Of a stretch of 64,000 bases of DNA, positions 26,854-35,351 are shown piece after piece. The notes under the pieces were generated by a model. It was not told the DNA's origin. It saw only the letters and a program-made list of their open reading frames with translations, and ran no database searches. The stretch is from an uncultured Ruegeria sp. (GTDB taxonomy: Bacteria > Pseudomonadota > Alphaproteobacteria > Rhodobacterales > Rhodobacteraceae). Each line of letters opens with the position of its first letter. The first letter of the stretch is position 1. Location: positions 248,001-312,000 of the forward strand of contig NZ_CANMFF010000002.1 in assembly GCF_947497005.1 (NCBI RefSeq), given 5' to 3'. A program made the translations under genes and the position numbers.

Positions 26854-27723
26854 TCATTTGCCGCAGGAAACCGCCGTTCTGAGCTGTCGTAAGTGGTCCG
26901 GGAAATCCCGGGCGGCCACAACGGCTTCGCGCACCAGCGTGTCGAAATGGCGTGAAAATGTCTCGATCCGGTCCCGGTCGCGGAAGGCCATGTAATGGCT
27001 ACCTGCATAAAAAACGCACAGGAGTGGTCCGAAAATTGTCACAGGTGCCGAATAAAGTCGTTTAGCGTCAAAAAGATAGATCCTCATCCGGGGATAGAGC
27101 TGCTCACACAGCGCCAGCAGGTGGTCGATTTGCCCTAACCGAATTTCTGGGCTTAGCCCGCGGTAATACCCTGTGGCGCTTGCAAAACTCTCGATCTCGA
27201 ACAATGGCATGGCAATTTCATAGTCGGACTGAGCGCTGCGCATCCAGGTCAGCCTGTCTTCGGACGCACCGATGGCCTGATCTGCCGTGCGACCCAGATG
27301 AGGCGCATATTCCCATTCCAGTACCGCGCGCGTCTTGAGCATGTCGGGCAGCGTGGCCGGGACATAGCGGATCTTGTATCCGGCGGCCTCTTTGTGCCAT
27401 TCGAAAATTCGCTCATCCACAAGGGCACGTGGGGCTTCGGAAAAGGACAGGGAACCGGCCAAAATCTCTGCTGCGCTTTCCGGTCTGTCGGACAGGCTCA
27501 GCAGCCAGTCGGCTGAAACACCAAGCGCCGCGGCACAGCCACCCACCACATGTGCGTTCGGCAGGCGTGCACCATGATCAGCTAACAGTTGAGATACGGT
27601 CGAGCGGTCAACGCCGATATCGCGCGCAAGTGCGCTTTGGCTGACGTGCCGTTCCTCCATTGCGCGGCCCAGACGTAGACGAAATTGGGCGGCGCGGTCG
27701 CGTTTGTCGATATTTCCCTGCAT
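26854..27723 (-). CDS. XRE-family transcriptional regulator with sensory C-terminal domain
   Basis: A 289-residue regulator. The N-terminal lambda-repressor-like HTH (about residues 15-75) contains SQSALARDIGVDRSTVSQLL. A C-terminal domain of about 200 residues (WEYAPHLGRTADQAIGASED and onward) probably senses a ligand, with no family recognised. It diverges from the DUF2061-desaturase pair across a 109-nt gap that holds the perfect palindrome TGATTAA-N5-TTAATCA. It likely autoregulates and controls that pair (inference). Confidence 0.83.
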   Translation of the reverse strand: MQGNIDKRDRAAQFRLRLGRAMEERHVSQSALARDIGVDRSTVSQLLADHGARLPNAHVVGGCAAALGVSADWLLSLSDRPESAAEILAGSLSFSEAPRALVDERIFEWHKEAAGYKIRYVPATLPDMLKTRAVLEWEYAPHLGRTADQAIGASEDRLTWMRSAQSDYEIAMPLFEIESFASATGYYRGLSPEIRLGQIDHLLALCEQLYPRMRIYLFDAKRLYSAPVTIFGPLLCVFYAGSHYMAFRDRDRIETFSRHFDTLVREAVVAARDFPDHLRQLRTAVSCGK

Positions 27724-27743
27724 TTGGTGATTTTTATCATGTT

Positions 27744-27778
27744 TGATTAATTTTGTTAATCATATTCAGAATATTCAG
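27744..27778. promoter_or_regulatory. Palindromic operator candidate between XRE regulator and DUF2061 gene
   Basis: TGATTAA (27744-27750), spacer TTTTG, TTAATCA (27756-27762) form a perfect 7+5+7 inverted repeat. It is followed by two direct copies of ATATTCAG (27762-27769 and 27771-27778). The palindrome begins 20 nt upstream of the regulator start and lies 70 nt before the divergent gene. Confidence 0.6.
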
Positions 27779-27832
27779 CACGAGCAATGAAAGGTATCCC
27801 CTTTGTAAAAGCAAAAAAGAATGGGGTCCTGA

Positions 27833-28036
27833 ATGGAAACGCGGCGAAGATCTGTCGTGAAAGCAATCGTGTGGAATGCCATGGGGTTGGCCACAATGAC
27901 ACTGGTGGGCCTGATCGCCACTGGCTCGGCCGCTGTTGGTGGCGCATTGGCGTTGGTGAACACTGCTATCGGCCTGACACTGTACGTGATTTACGAAAGA
28001 ATTTGGGCAGGTATTTCCTGGGGTCGCAATGGCTGA
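27833..28036 (+). CDS. DUF2061 family small membrane protein
   Basis: A 67-residue protein with basic start RRRSVVKAIVWNAMGLATM, two hydrophobic helices and the family ending YERIWAGISWGRNG. This is the size and pattern of DUF2061. The family is uncharacterised to my knowledge. Its last 8 nt overlap the desaturase gene, so the two products are probably made together and may act as one membrane unit. Confidence 0.8.
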   Translation: METRRRSVVKAIVWNAMGLATMTLVGLIATGSAAVGGALALVNTAIGLTLYVIYERIWAGISWGRNG

Positions 28037-28931
28037 ACCCACCACACCCAAGTCACCCGAATGGGGCACGTTTTTCCTGATCGTTGGCTGTTATGCCGCG
28101 TGGCTTGCCGGCCTGTTCTGGCTGGCGAGTGCATCCTTATGGTTGGCAGTCCCGGCCCTGGGTTTGGTTGCAGCCCTGCATTCGTCACTGACGCACGAGG
28201 TCCTGCATGGGCACCCATTCCGCGCAAAATGGCTGAATGAGACATTGATGGCACTGCCGCTGACACTGGCCATTCCGTATATCCGTTTTCGGGATCTGCA
28301 TTTGGCGCATCATCAGGATGCCACCCTGACCGATCCTTACGATGATCCCGAATCGAACTATCTGGATCCCAAAGTGTGGTCGGCACTGCCGCGTGGCGCT
28401 CAGCTGGTGCTGGCCTTGAATAATACGCTTCTGGGGCGCATGGTGCTGGGCCCGGCCATAGGGCAAGTTCTGTTTATGCGGGATGATATACGTGGAATTG
28501 GGCGCGGGGACCGTGCGATCCTGAAGGCCTGGGCTTTGCACTTACCCGGCGCAGCGGTAGTGCTGTGGGTCGTCACACAGTCGGCAATGCCGATCTGGGC
28601 CTATCTGATTTCGGCCTATATCGGGCTCGCGTTATTGAAAATCCGCACCTTTCTGGAGCATCGCGCGCATGAAAAATCCCGCGCGCGCACTGTGATTATC
28701 GAAGATCGCGGACCCCTGGCGTTTCTGTTTCTGAATAACAACCTGCACGTGGTTCATCACATGAATCCAGCCGCGCCATGGTACCGCCTGCCTTCACTAT
28801 ATCGACACGGAAAAGACAGGTACCTGGCCTGCAACGAGACCTATGTATACCGCTCTTACGCGCAAATTTTCCGGCAGTATCTGTTGCGTGCTAAGGACCC
28901 GGTGTCGCATCCGCTCTGGCCAAAGTCCTGA
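28029..28931 (+). CDS. Membrane fatty-acid desaturase/hydroxylase family protein
   Basis: A 300-residue integral-membrane di-iron enzyme. Histidine boxes: HEVLHGH (56-62), HLAHH (91-95) and NNNLHVVHH in the C-terminal third, with hydrophobic pairs between them. Substrate unknown: fatty acyl chains or a lipid head group are both possible for this short branch. Translationally coupled to the DUF2061 protein upstream; followed after 21 nt by an EamA-type transporter. Confidence 0.85.
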   Translation: MAEPTTPKSPEWGTFFLIVGCYAAWLAGLFWLASASLWLAVPALGLVAALHSSLTHEVLHGHPFRAKWLNETLMALPLTLAIPYIRFRDLHLAHHQDATLTDPYDDPESNYLDPKVWSALPRGAQLVLALNNTLLGRMVLGPAIGQVLFMRDDIRGIGRGDRAILKAWALHLPGAAVVLWVVTQSAMPIWAYLISAYIGLALLKIRTFLEHRAHEKSRARTVIIEDRGPLAFLFLNNNLHVVHHMNPAAPWYRLPSLYRHGKDRYLACNETYVYRSYAQIFRQYLLRAKDPVSHPLWPKS

Positions 28932-28952
28932 TTTGACGACACAACGGGTGAC

Positions 28953-29855
28953 ATGAGTATCTGGATCCCAGTCACCATCGCCGCCGCCAGTTTTCAGACC
29001 GTGCGTTTCATGCTGCAAAAATCTCTGAGCAGCGTGAAACTGTCTGCCGCTGGCGCGACTTTCGCGCGGTTTGCCTATTCCATGCCTTTGGCAGTTGTCG
29101 GGCTCTTTGTGGCGCTGCAGATAACAGGGGAGAGCCTGCCGGCGTTGGGCGGTGTGTTCTGGCTGTACGCGGTTATTGGGGGCACGGCGCAAATTCTAGC
29201 GACGATCTGTGTTGTGGCGTTGTTCAAACAACGCAACTTTGCAGTTGGAATTACCTTCAAGAAAACCGAGGTGATCCAGACCGCGATTGTCGGCTTTCTT
29301 GTGCTGGGCGATAGCGTTTCCGGCGCCGCGCTGGCTGCCATTCTGCTGGGTCTGATGGCGGTGCTTTTGTTATCAAAAACACCCGGTGGGGACGGGGTCT
29401 GGTGGCGGCATTTGACGAATCGCGCGTCTCAATTGGGGCTTGGGTCAGGCGTCTTGTTTGCATTTTCTGCCGTCAGCTATCGTGGGGCGTCGCTTCAGTT
29501 GGGCGAATTTGAAGCCTGGTTGCGGGCGCTGATCACGCTGGCCGCGGTCGTGACGTTCCAGTTTGTCAGCATGGGGTTGTGGCTGCTGTGGCGCGACCGG
29601 ATCGAGCTGCGGGCGGTATGGCAGACACGATCCACCGGAATCTTTGTTGGCCTGACAAGTCTGGGCGGTTCATTCTGCTGGTTCTGGGCTTTCACCCTGC
29701 AAAACGCGGCATACGTTAAGGCGTTGGGTCAAGTTGAATTGATCCTCAGCCTGATGGCCTCGATCCTGTTTTTCCGCGAGACGATCACCCGGCGAGAGAT
29801 CGCCGGGATGATGTTGCTTGGTATCTCGATTCTGGCGCTGGTGCTGACGATTTAA
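28953..29855 (+). CDS. EamA/DMT-superfamily transporter
   Basis: A 300-residue protein with about ten hydrophobic helices in two similar halves, the architecture of drug/metabolite transporters. The C-terminal half carries ALGQVELILSLMASILFFRETITRREIAGM, the typical EamA repeat ending. Substrate cannot be inferred. It lies 21 nt after the desaturase and may share its transcript. Confidence 0.85.
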   Translation: MSIWIPVTIAAASFQTVRFMLQKSLSSVKLSAAGATFARFAYSMPLAVVGLFVALQITGESLPALGGVFWLYAVIGGTAQILATICVVALFKQRNFAVGITFKKTEVIQTAIVGFLVLGDSVSGAALAAILLGLMAVLLLSKTPGGDGVWWRHLTNRASQLGLGSGVLFAFSAVSYRGASLQLGEFEAWLRALITLAAVVTFQFVSMGLWLLWRDRIELRAVWQTRSTGIFVGLTSLGGSFCWFWAFTLQNAAYVKALGQVELILSLMASILFFRETITRREIAGMMLLGISILALVLTI

Positions 29856-29950
29856 GATGCTTTACGTTTCATCCAAAACCCCCGCATCGAAATGCGCGTT
29901 TTATCGAAAGGAGAGGCAGCGTATCTCGAATCAAAGCCAACGCAGAGCGT

Positions 29951-31297
29951 CTAGCCAGCGCGACGCTCATCAAAGCTCAGGGCGATGAAACTGGGCAGGT
30001 GATCGCCCATGCCGACGACAGTAGGACCTTTGTCATCTCTGCGACCACGACCGCGCCCCTTGGGCTCGCGGTCCTTTCTGCCTTCCTTCTTCGCCTCGGG
30101 AGCTTTGACTTTTTTCTCCGGCTTCGGCGTTTCGGGCTTGGGTTCTTCCGTTATCGGATTCTCAAGCCGTGGGATTTCTTTCTGAATCAGCTTCTCGATC
30201 GCAACCAGTGCCTTTTCATCGCGGCCCGAGCAGATCGTGATGGCCTTGCCCTCACGTCCCGCACGGCCAGTACGGCCGATTCGGTGGACATAGTCTTCGG
30301 GGTGGCCGGGTACGTCGAAATTGAACACATGGCTTACGGCCGGCACATCCAGACCGCGTGCAGCCACATCCGAAGCGACTAGCAAACGCAGGGAACCATC
30401 GCGGAACCCATCCAGTGTTTTCATACGTTGCGACTGGTCCAGATCGCCATGGATGGCAGCGGCGTTATAGCCGTATCTCTTCAGCGATTTCGTACAGATA
30501 TCCACATCCGTTTTACGGTTGCAGAAGATGATAGCGTTGGTGCATTTTTCACCCTCGGCGTCGATCAGCGTGCGCAGAACCTTGCGTTTGTTGCTGGCCT
30601 CGCGGTCGCGGCGACCACCCTTGAACATGACCACACCTTGTTCGATGGTCTCGGACGCGGTCGCCTGGCGGGCAACTTCAACCCGGGCGGGGGCCGACAG
30701 GAAAGTGTCGGTGATCCGCTCGATCTCGGACGCCATCGTGGCTGAAAAGAACAGGGTCTGGCGTGTGAAGGGCGTCAGCGAGAAGATGCGTTCGATATCG
30801 GGGATGAACCCCATGTCCAACATGCGGTCGGCTTCGTCGACAACCATGATCTGAACGCCGGTCAGCAGCAGCTTGCCGCGTTCGAAGTGATCCAGCAGGC
30901 GGCCCGGGGTGGCGATCAGCACGTCAACGCCCCGGTCGATAAGCGCATCTTGTTCCTTGAAGCTGACGCCACCGATCAGCAGTGCCTTGGTCAGCTTTAC
31001 ATTTTTGGCATAGGTATCGAAATTCTCGGCCACCTGCGCGGCCAGTTCCCGCGTCGGGCACAGCACCAGCGAACGCGGCATCCGCGCACGCGCGCGACCA
31101 CGGGCCAGCAATGTGATCATCGGCAGGGTGAAGCTGGCGGTTTTGCCAGTGCCGGTTTGGGCGATCCCCAGAACATCGCGCCCTTCCAGGGCGGGGGGAA
31201 TCGCACCTTCCTGGATCGGAGTAGGGGTTTCGTATCCGGCTTCCTCAATGGCTTTGAGGACCTTCGGGTTCAGGTTCAGTTCGTTGAATTTTGTCAT
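29951..31297 (-). CDS. DEAD-box ATP-dependent RNA helicase
   Basis: RhlE-like RNA helicase, 448 residues from the ATG at 31297 (MTKFNELNL); the frame upstream to 31426 lacks helicase sequence. Q motif region YETPTPIQEGAIP, motif I AQTGTGKTASF, motif II VVDEADRMLD, motif III FFSATM and motif VI HRIGRTGRAG are all present. A Lys/Glu/Pro- and Arg/Gly-rich tail of about 75 residues (KPEKKVKAPEAKK, KGRGRGRRDDKG) probably binds RNA. Acts in RNA unwinding, ribosome assembly or decay. Confidence 0.94.
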   Translation of the reverse strand: MTKFNELNLNPKVLKAIEEAGYETPTPIQEGAIPPALEGRDVLGIAQTGTGKTASFTLPMITLLARGRARARMPRSLVLCPTRELAAQVAENFDTYAKNVKLTKALLIGGVSFKEQDALIDRGVDVLIATPGRLLDHFERGKLLLTGVQIMVVDEADRMLDMGFIPDIERIFSLTPFTRQTLFFSATMASEIERITDTFLSAPARVEVARQATASETIEQGVVMFKGGRRDREASNKRKVLRTLIDAEGEKCTNAIIFCNRKTDVDICTKSLKRYGYNAAAIHGDLDQSQRMKTLDGFRDGSLRLLVASDVAARGLDVPAVSHVFNFDVPGHPEDYVHRIGRTGRAGREGKAITICSGRDEKALVAIEKLIQKEIPRLENPITEEPKPETPKPEKKVKAPEAKKEGRKDREPKGRGRGRRDDKGPTVVGMGDHLPSFIALSFDERRAG

Positions 31298-31482
31298 GTA
31301 AGTCCGGTTTGTGCGGACACTTGACCTGGCCCGCGCGTATAAGATGTGCCGGGCCCGGATGGCCATGTGCATGATGCGACATTTCGGCTTGCACGCGGAC
31401 ATAACAAAAACGTTGGTCAGGGTCAAATGAAGAGAACTTCACCCTTGTCATCCTGTGGCATGCCAGGGTTTTCAGCAACAAT

Positions 31483-32412
31483 TCAGCAACTTCCGGGAAA
31501 GTGTTTCTCTACTTTCTTGTCCAGGTCCAAAGGTCGGTGGCGAATTTGACCGTGACGTTCCAGGTTGGTTCGCACCGTTGCGTCTGTTCCGCTCATTTCA
31601 TTGTAGAACACGCGCAGGCCGTCCATGCCTTGTTCGGTTTCGATCCAATTCAGTAGTTCATTCTTGCTCAGCCCCCCTTGTTCACGCGGAACATTGGTGG
31701 CCATGCCTGCCTGATACGAGCCGCGATTCATTCGGAATTCATAATGCGCAATCCAGTGATCCCAACCCGGGGCATGGCGGTGGCATAGCTCGACCTGAGG
31801 GAGCTCGTATTTGCACGGCAGCAGTGTTTTGTTCTGAAACAGGTTGTGGATGCGAAAGCTCAGGTTTTCCAATCCGGCACGCACGAACAACTTTCCTTGC
31901 ACATGACTTAAAAAACCGCCCGTAACGAAAGCCCCGTAGTTCGGGTAAATCATCTCGACCAGCGCTTCACGCTCGGGACTGCGCGGAATATGCGCCTTGT
32001 ACAGGTCGTTGTTGCCGGCGAGCGCTTCCATCGGGCGGACGCGTGCGGCCTGAATTGTGTCCGGAACTTCTTGAAGCACCTCTGCAATTGGCGTCGAGGA
32101 CCAAAGAAATTCGTCCACATCAATATGGGTCAGCCAATCCAGCGGGGTGTTGCGATAGGCGAAGGTGGCATGCGCCGACTGGCGCACCTGATGCTTTTCG
32201 GGCCGGGCACGTCCGCGTTTTTCCCAAAAGGCGTCATCACAGACGCGAACCCGAACCTTGGGGTGCATTCTGAGCGCCCGGAACGTGCGGCGGTTGGGTT
32301 CATCCATATAAATATACATGAGATCCACACCCAGATCGAGGTGATGGGCCACGAACCGAAGAACGTCCTCGGTTGGTCCCCGGACCATGGAAACGATACC
32401 CCAGGTGGTCAT
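31483..32412 (-). CDS. Glycosyltransferase family 2-like protein
   Basis: A 309-residue enzyme of the Glyco_tranf_2_4 type. It has a GT-A-like start (WGIVSMVRGPTEDVLRFVAHHLDLGVD), the DxD motif in HIDVDEFLW and a conserved C-terminal LCHRHAPGWDHWIAHYEF region. It probably transfers a sugar to a surface polymer or protein; donor and acceptor unknown. Its ATG overlaps the stop of the 247-residue hypothetical gene upstream by 4 nt, pointing to a functional pair. Confidence 0.8.
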   Translation of the reverse strand: MTTWGIVSMVRGPTEDVLRFVAHHLDLGVDLMYIYMDEPNRRTFRALRMHPKVRVRVCDDAFWEKRGRARPEKHQVRQSAHATFAYRNTPLDWLTHIDVDEFLWSSTPIAEVLQEVPDTIQAARVRPMEALAGNNDLYKAHIPRSPEREALVEMIYPNYGAFVTGGFLSHVQGKLFVRAGLENLSFRIHNLFQNKTLLPCKYELPQVELCHRHAPGWDHWIAHYEFRMNRGSYQAGMATNVPREQGGLSKNELLNWIETEQGMDGLRVFYNEMSGTDATVRTNLERHGQIRHRPLDLDKKVEKHFPGSC

Positions 32413-33152
32413 CTGCGCGGCGCGCGGGTATCGCGCATGAGCTTCAGACGACGAAAGACACCACCCGGATCCTCGTTCAGTTCGGTCATCAGGTGATCTA
32501 CCAGAGGCGCAATTGTGGGATCGTTCATCGCCTTGGTCCAGATCGGAGCAATCAGATTGACGTCCAGCCCACCTTTTTCAAAGGAAAACCCCTTCATCTG
32601 AAAGGGAAGTGGGACATGGTTCTTGTCTTTGAACTGAAACGGTGTTTCCGGGGCCAACCCTGAGAAAAGCCGCTCGAACTCATAAAGCTTCATCATGCTG
32701 AAAAACACGCGCAAGGCATGTCCCACTTCGCGCTGTGTCGGGGTCTGGCCGTGATCCGCAAAGGTCTGAACAGATGACACCAGCCATCGTAGATCAAGCG
32801 CGGACAAAAGGTGGTCAGAATGTTCATCCCACAAGCGGCAGAACAGAGCCGGGGCCTGACGCGGGAAGGATCGCTTTCGCAGGTTCGAGATCAGTTGGGC
32901 GTTCAGAAAAGCAAGTTCCGAGTTTCCGACAAAGTCCCGCGCGATCTGAACACGTTTGCGATCCCAATTGGTGCTACGCCCGGCCGGCAATTCAGTGGCG
33001 CTGTCGGGTACGGTGCGTTTGGCCAGATCATCCAGATCGACGTCCGTTTCGGGCAGCGGCAGGGTGCCGAACTGAAACGGGCTGCGCCGGGCCTCATAGC
33101 TGTCCAGCATATCGGGCAGGCCACCGGGATAGGTCAGTTCGTCATCACTCAT
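32409..33152 (-). CDS. Conserved hypothetical protein coupled to glycosyltransferase
   Basis: A 247-residue soluble protein, no signal peptide or membrane segment, no family recognised. It is mostly helical by appearance, with a charged N-terminal part (LPETDVDLDDLAKRT) and a region rich in Arg, Trp and Leu (LFCRLWDEHSDHLLSALDLRW). The 4-nt overlap with the glycosyltransferase suggests translational coupling, so a role in the same surface-glycan step or in regulating it is reasonable but unproven. Confidence 0.65.
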   Translation of the reverse strand: MSDDELTYPGGLPDMLDSYEARRSPFQFGTLPLPETDVDLDDLAKRTVPDSATELPAGRSTNWDRKRVQIARDFVGNSELAFLNAQLISNLRKRSFPRQAPALFCRLWDEHSDHLLSALDLRWLVSSVQTFADHGQTPTQREVGHALRVFFSMMKLYEFERLFSGLAPETPFQFKDKNHVPLPFQMKGFSFEKGGLDVNLIAPIWTKAMNDPTIAPLVDHLMTELNEDPGGVFRRLKLMRDTRAPRR

Positions 33153-33201
33153 GCGCGCAGGATTGCACAGCCGGGTTCAGCTGTGCAATCAGCCAGTTGC
33201 T

Positions 33202-34806
33202 TCAGGTCATCATCTCTTTGGTGGCGGTCAGGTTCAGCGCGGGGTAGTCGCGAATCACCCGGTCGATATCCCATTGCAGGCGGGTCAGGTAAACGATGTC
33301 GCCGTCATGATCATGTGCGATATGCTGCTTGTTGGCATTCACGAACTTTTCAATCTCGGCCTTTTCACCGCTGACCCAGCGGGCCGAGGTGAACTGCGAC
33401 GCCTCAAACCGCACGGGCAGGCCATATTCCATCTCAATCCGGCTGGCGAGCACTTCGAATTGCAGCGCGCCGACGACACCGACGATAAAGCCCGAGCCTA
33501 TCGAAGGTTTGAACACTTTGGCCGCGCCTTCTTCGGCGAATTGCATCAGTGCCTTCTCCAGATGCTTGGCTTTCATCGGGTCGCCGGGGCGCACTGTTTG
33601 CAGCAGTTCCGGCGCGAAAGAGGGGATGCCGGTAACGCGGATCGCTTCACCTTCGGTCAGCGTATCACCGATGCGCAGTTGTCCGTGGTTGGGGATACCG
33701 ATGATATCACCAGCCCATGCTTCTTCCGCCAGTTCCCGGTCAGAAGCCAGGAACAACACCGGGTTCGATATCGCCATTGGTTTTTTCGACCGCACATGGG
33801 TCAGCTTCATGCCACGCTTGAAATGGCCTGACGCCATACGGACAAAGGCAACCCGGTCGCGGTGTTTGGGATCCATATTGGCCTGAACCTTGAAGACAAA
33901 CCCTGCGACCTTCTTTTCGTCGGGGGATATCTGGCGAGGCTCTGCGGATTGAATCTGAGGCTGCGGACCATAGGCACCGATGCCTTCCATCAGTTCCTTG
34001 ACGCCGAATGAATTGATGGCTGAACCGAACCAGATCGGGGTCATATGCCCTTCCAGAACTGCCTGAGGGTCAAGCTTGGGCAGCAATTCGCGCGCCATCT
34101 CGACCTCTTCCAGCAGTTTGTCCAGCAGATGTTCGGGAACGTGTTCGGCCAGTTTGGGGTCATCCAGCCCGTTGATCTCAATGCTTTCCGCAACCTTGTT
34201 CCGGTCGGCGCGGTCCATCAGTTCCAATCGGTCGCGCAGCATGTCGTAGCAACCTACGAAATCACGGCCCACGCCAATCGGCCACGCGGCAGGTGTCACG
34301 TCGATGGCCAGCATTTCCTGAATTTCGTCGATGATCTCGAATGTATCGCGGCTTTCACGGTCCATCTTGTTACAGAAGGTCAGGATCGGCAGGTCACGTA
34401 GGCGGCAAACCTCGAACAGTTTCTGCGTCTGACTTTCCACGCCTTTCGCGCCGTCGATCACCATGACGGCGGCATCCACAGCAGTCAGTGTGCGATATGT
34501 ATCTTCCGAGAAATCGCTGTGACCTGGCGTGTCCACCAGGTTGAACCGGAAGGTGTCATAGTCAAACGACATCGCCGAGGCCGAGACTGAGATGCCCCGA
34601 TCCTTTTCCATCTGCATGAAGTCCGACCGTGTCCGTCGTGCCTCGCCTTTGGCGCGCACCTGTCCCGCCATCTGGATCGCGCCGCCGTACAAAAGGAACT
34701 TTTCCGTCAGCGTGGTCTTGCCCGCATCCGGGTGCGAGATGATGGCGAATGTCCGGCGCCGGGCAATCTGGGGCGGCAAGGTGGGTTGGTTCGAGGTGTC
34801 AAGCAT
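33202..34806 (-). CDS. prfC: Peptide chain release factor 3
   Basis: GTPase that recycles RF1/RF2 from the ribosome. 534 residues from the ATG at 34806 (MLDTSNQPTLPPQ). G1 SHPDAGKTTL, G3 DTPGHSDFSEDTYR and G4 NKMDRESRD are typical of RF3, as is the C-terminal QWDIDRVIRDYP. The open frame to 34989 is upstream leader. With prfA and prmC in the same window, three termination factors lie within about 26 kb, though not in one operon. Confidence 0.96.
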   Translation of the reverse strand: MLDTSNQPTLPPQIARRRTFAIISHPDAGKTTLTEKFLLYGGAIQMAGQVRAKGEARRTRSDFMQMEKDRGISVSASAMSFDYDTFRFNLVDTPGHSDFSEDTYRTLTAVDAAVMVIDGAKGVESQTQKLFEVCRLRDLPILTFCNKMDRESRDTFEIIDEIQEMLAIDVTPAAWPIGVGRDFVGCYDMLRDRLELMDRADRNKVAESIEINGLDDPKLAEHVPEHLLDKLLEEVEMARELLPKLDPQAVLEGHMTPIWFGSAINSFGVKELMEGIGAYGPQPQIQSAEPRQISPDEKKVAGFVFKVQANMDPKHRDRVAFVRMASGHFKRGMKLTHVRSKKPMAISNPVLFLASDRELAEEAWAGDIIGIPNHGQLRIGDTLTEGEAIRVTGIPSFAPELLQTVRPGDPMKAKHLEKALMQFAEEGAAKVFKPSIGSGFIVGVVGALQFEVLASRIEMEYGLPVRFEASQFTSARWVSGEKAEIEKFVNANKQHIAHDHDGDIVYLTRLQWDIDRVIRDYPALNLTATKEMMT

Positions 34807-34882
34807 AAACGCGCGTATATGCGGGGAAACCTGCCGAAGCAAGACAAAGGGGCTGGTTCGAATCATACGCCTGTGGCAATAA

Positions 34883-34897
34883 GAACATATAGTGAAC
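34883..34897. promoter_or_regulatory. LexA-type SOS box (GAAC-N7-GAAC)
   Basis: GAAC (34883-34886), 7 nt, GAAC (34894-34897) matches the direct-repeat LexA site of alphaproteobacteria (GTTC/GAAC-N7 form). It lies in the divergent gap between prfC and the SnoaL-like gene, 19 nt before the start codon of the latter, a position suited to repression. Confidence 0.55.
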
Positions 34898-34915
34898 AAA
34901 ATATGGAGAGGATCA

Positions 34916-35278
34916 ATGAATTTGAAAGAGATCGCCAACGAACTGGTCGCTGGTTGCCGTGAAAACCGGGCCAAGGAAAACCTGTCCAAGCTTTATGCCC
35001 CCGACGCCGTTTCAGTCGAAGGGCAGGACTTTCAGGGAATGGGTCGGGAAACCAAGGGGCTCGACGCCATCCGTGGCAAGCATGAGTGGTGGGAAAGCGC
35101 TCATGAAGTTTCTGGTGCGTCTGTCAGTGACCCGTTTCCCCACGGCGAAGACCGTTTTGCTGTTATTTTCGAAATACAGGGCAAGGTGAAGGAAACCGGT
35201 GACGCCTTTGATATGCGCGAAGTGGGTGTCTATCACGTCGCTGACGGCAAGATTGTTCGGGAAGAGTTCTTTTACTGA
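34916..35278 (+). CDS. SnoaL-like (NTF2 fold) protein
   Basis: A 120-residue single-domain protein with the alpha+beta cone fold of the SnoaL/NTF2 group. The helix MNLKEIANELVAGCREN is followed by LYAPDAVSVEG and the closing strand GKIVREEFFY. The start at 34916 has GAGAGG 4 nt upstream. Function unknown; the family includes isomerases, hydrolases and binding proteins. A LexA-type box directly upstream raises the possibility of induction by DNA damage. Confidence 0.8.
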   Translation: MNLKEIANELVAGCRENRAKENLSKLYAPDAVSVEGQDFQGMGRETKGLDAIRGKHEWWESAHEVSGASVSDPFPHGEDRFAVIFEIQGKVKETGDAFDMREVGVYHVADGKIVREEFFY

Positions 35279-35351
35279 TCAACGAACCGTTTCTGGTCTT
35301 CCCTGTCTGGCCGATGCTAGACATGCGGCAATGACTGACAGGGAGGATCCG

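Noticed and set aside
34850..34870. GGTTCGAATC resembling a tRNA T-loop
   Set aside because: The flanking bases do not form a T stem and no D, anticodon or acceptor arms surround it.
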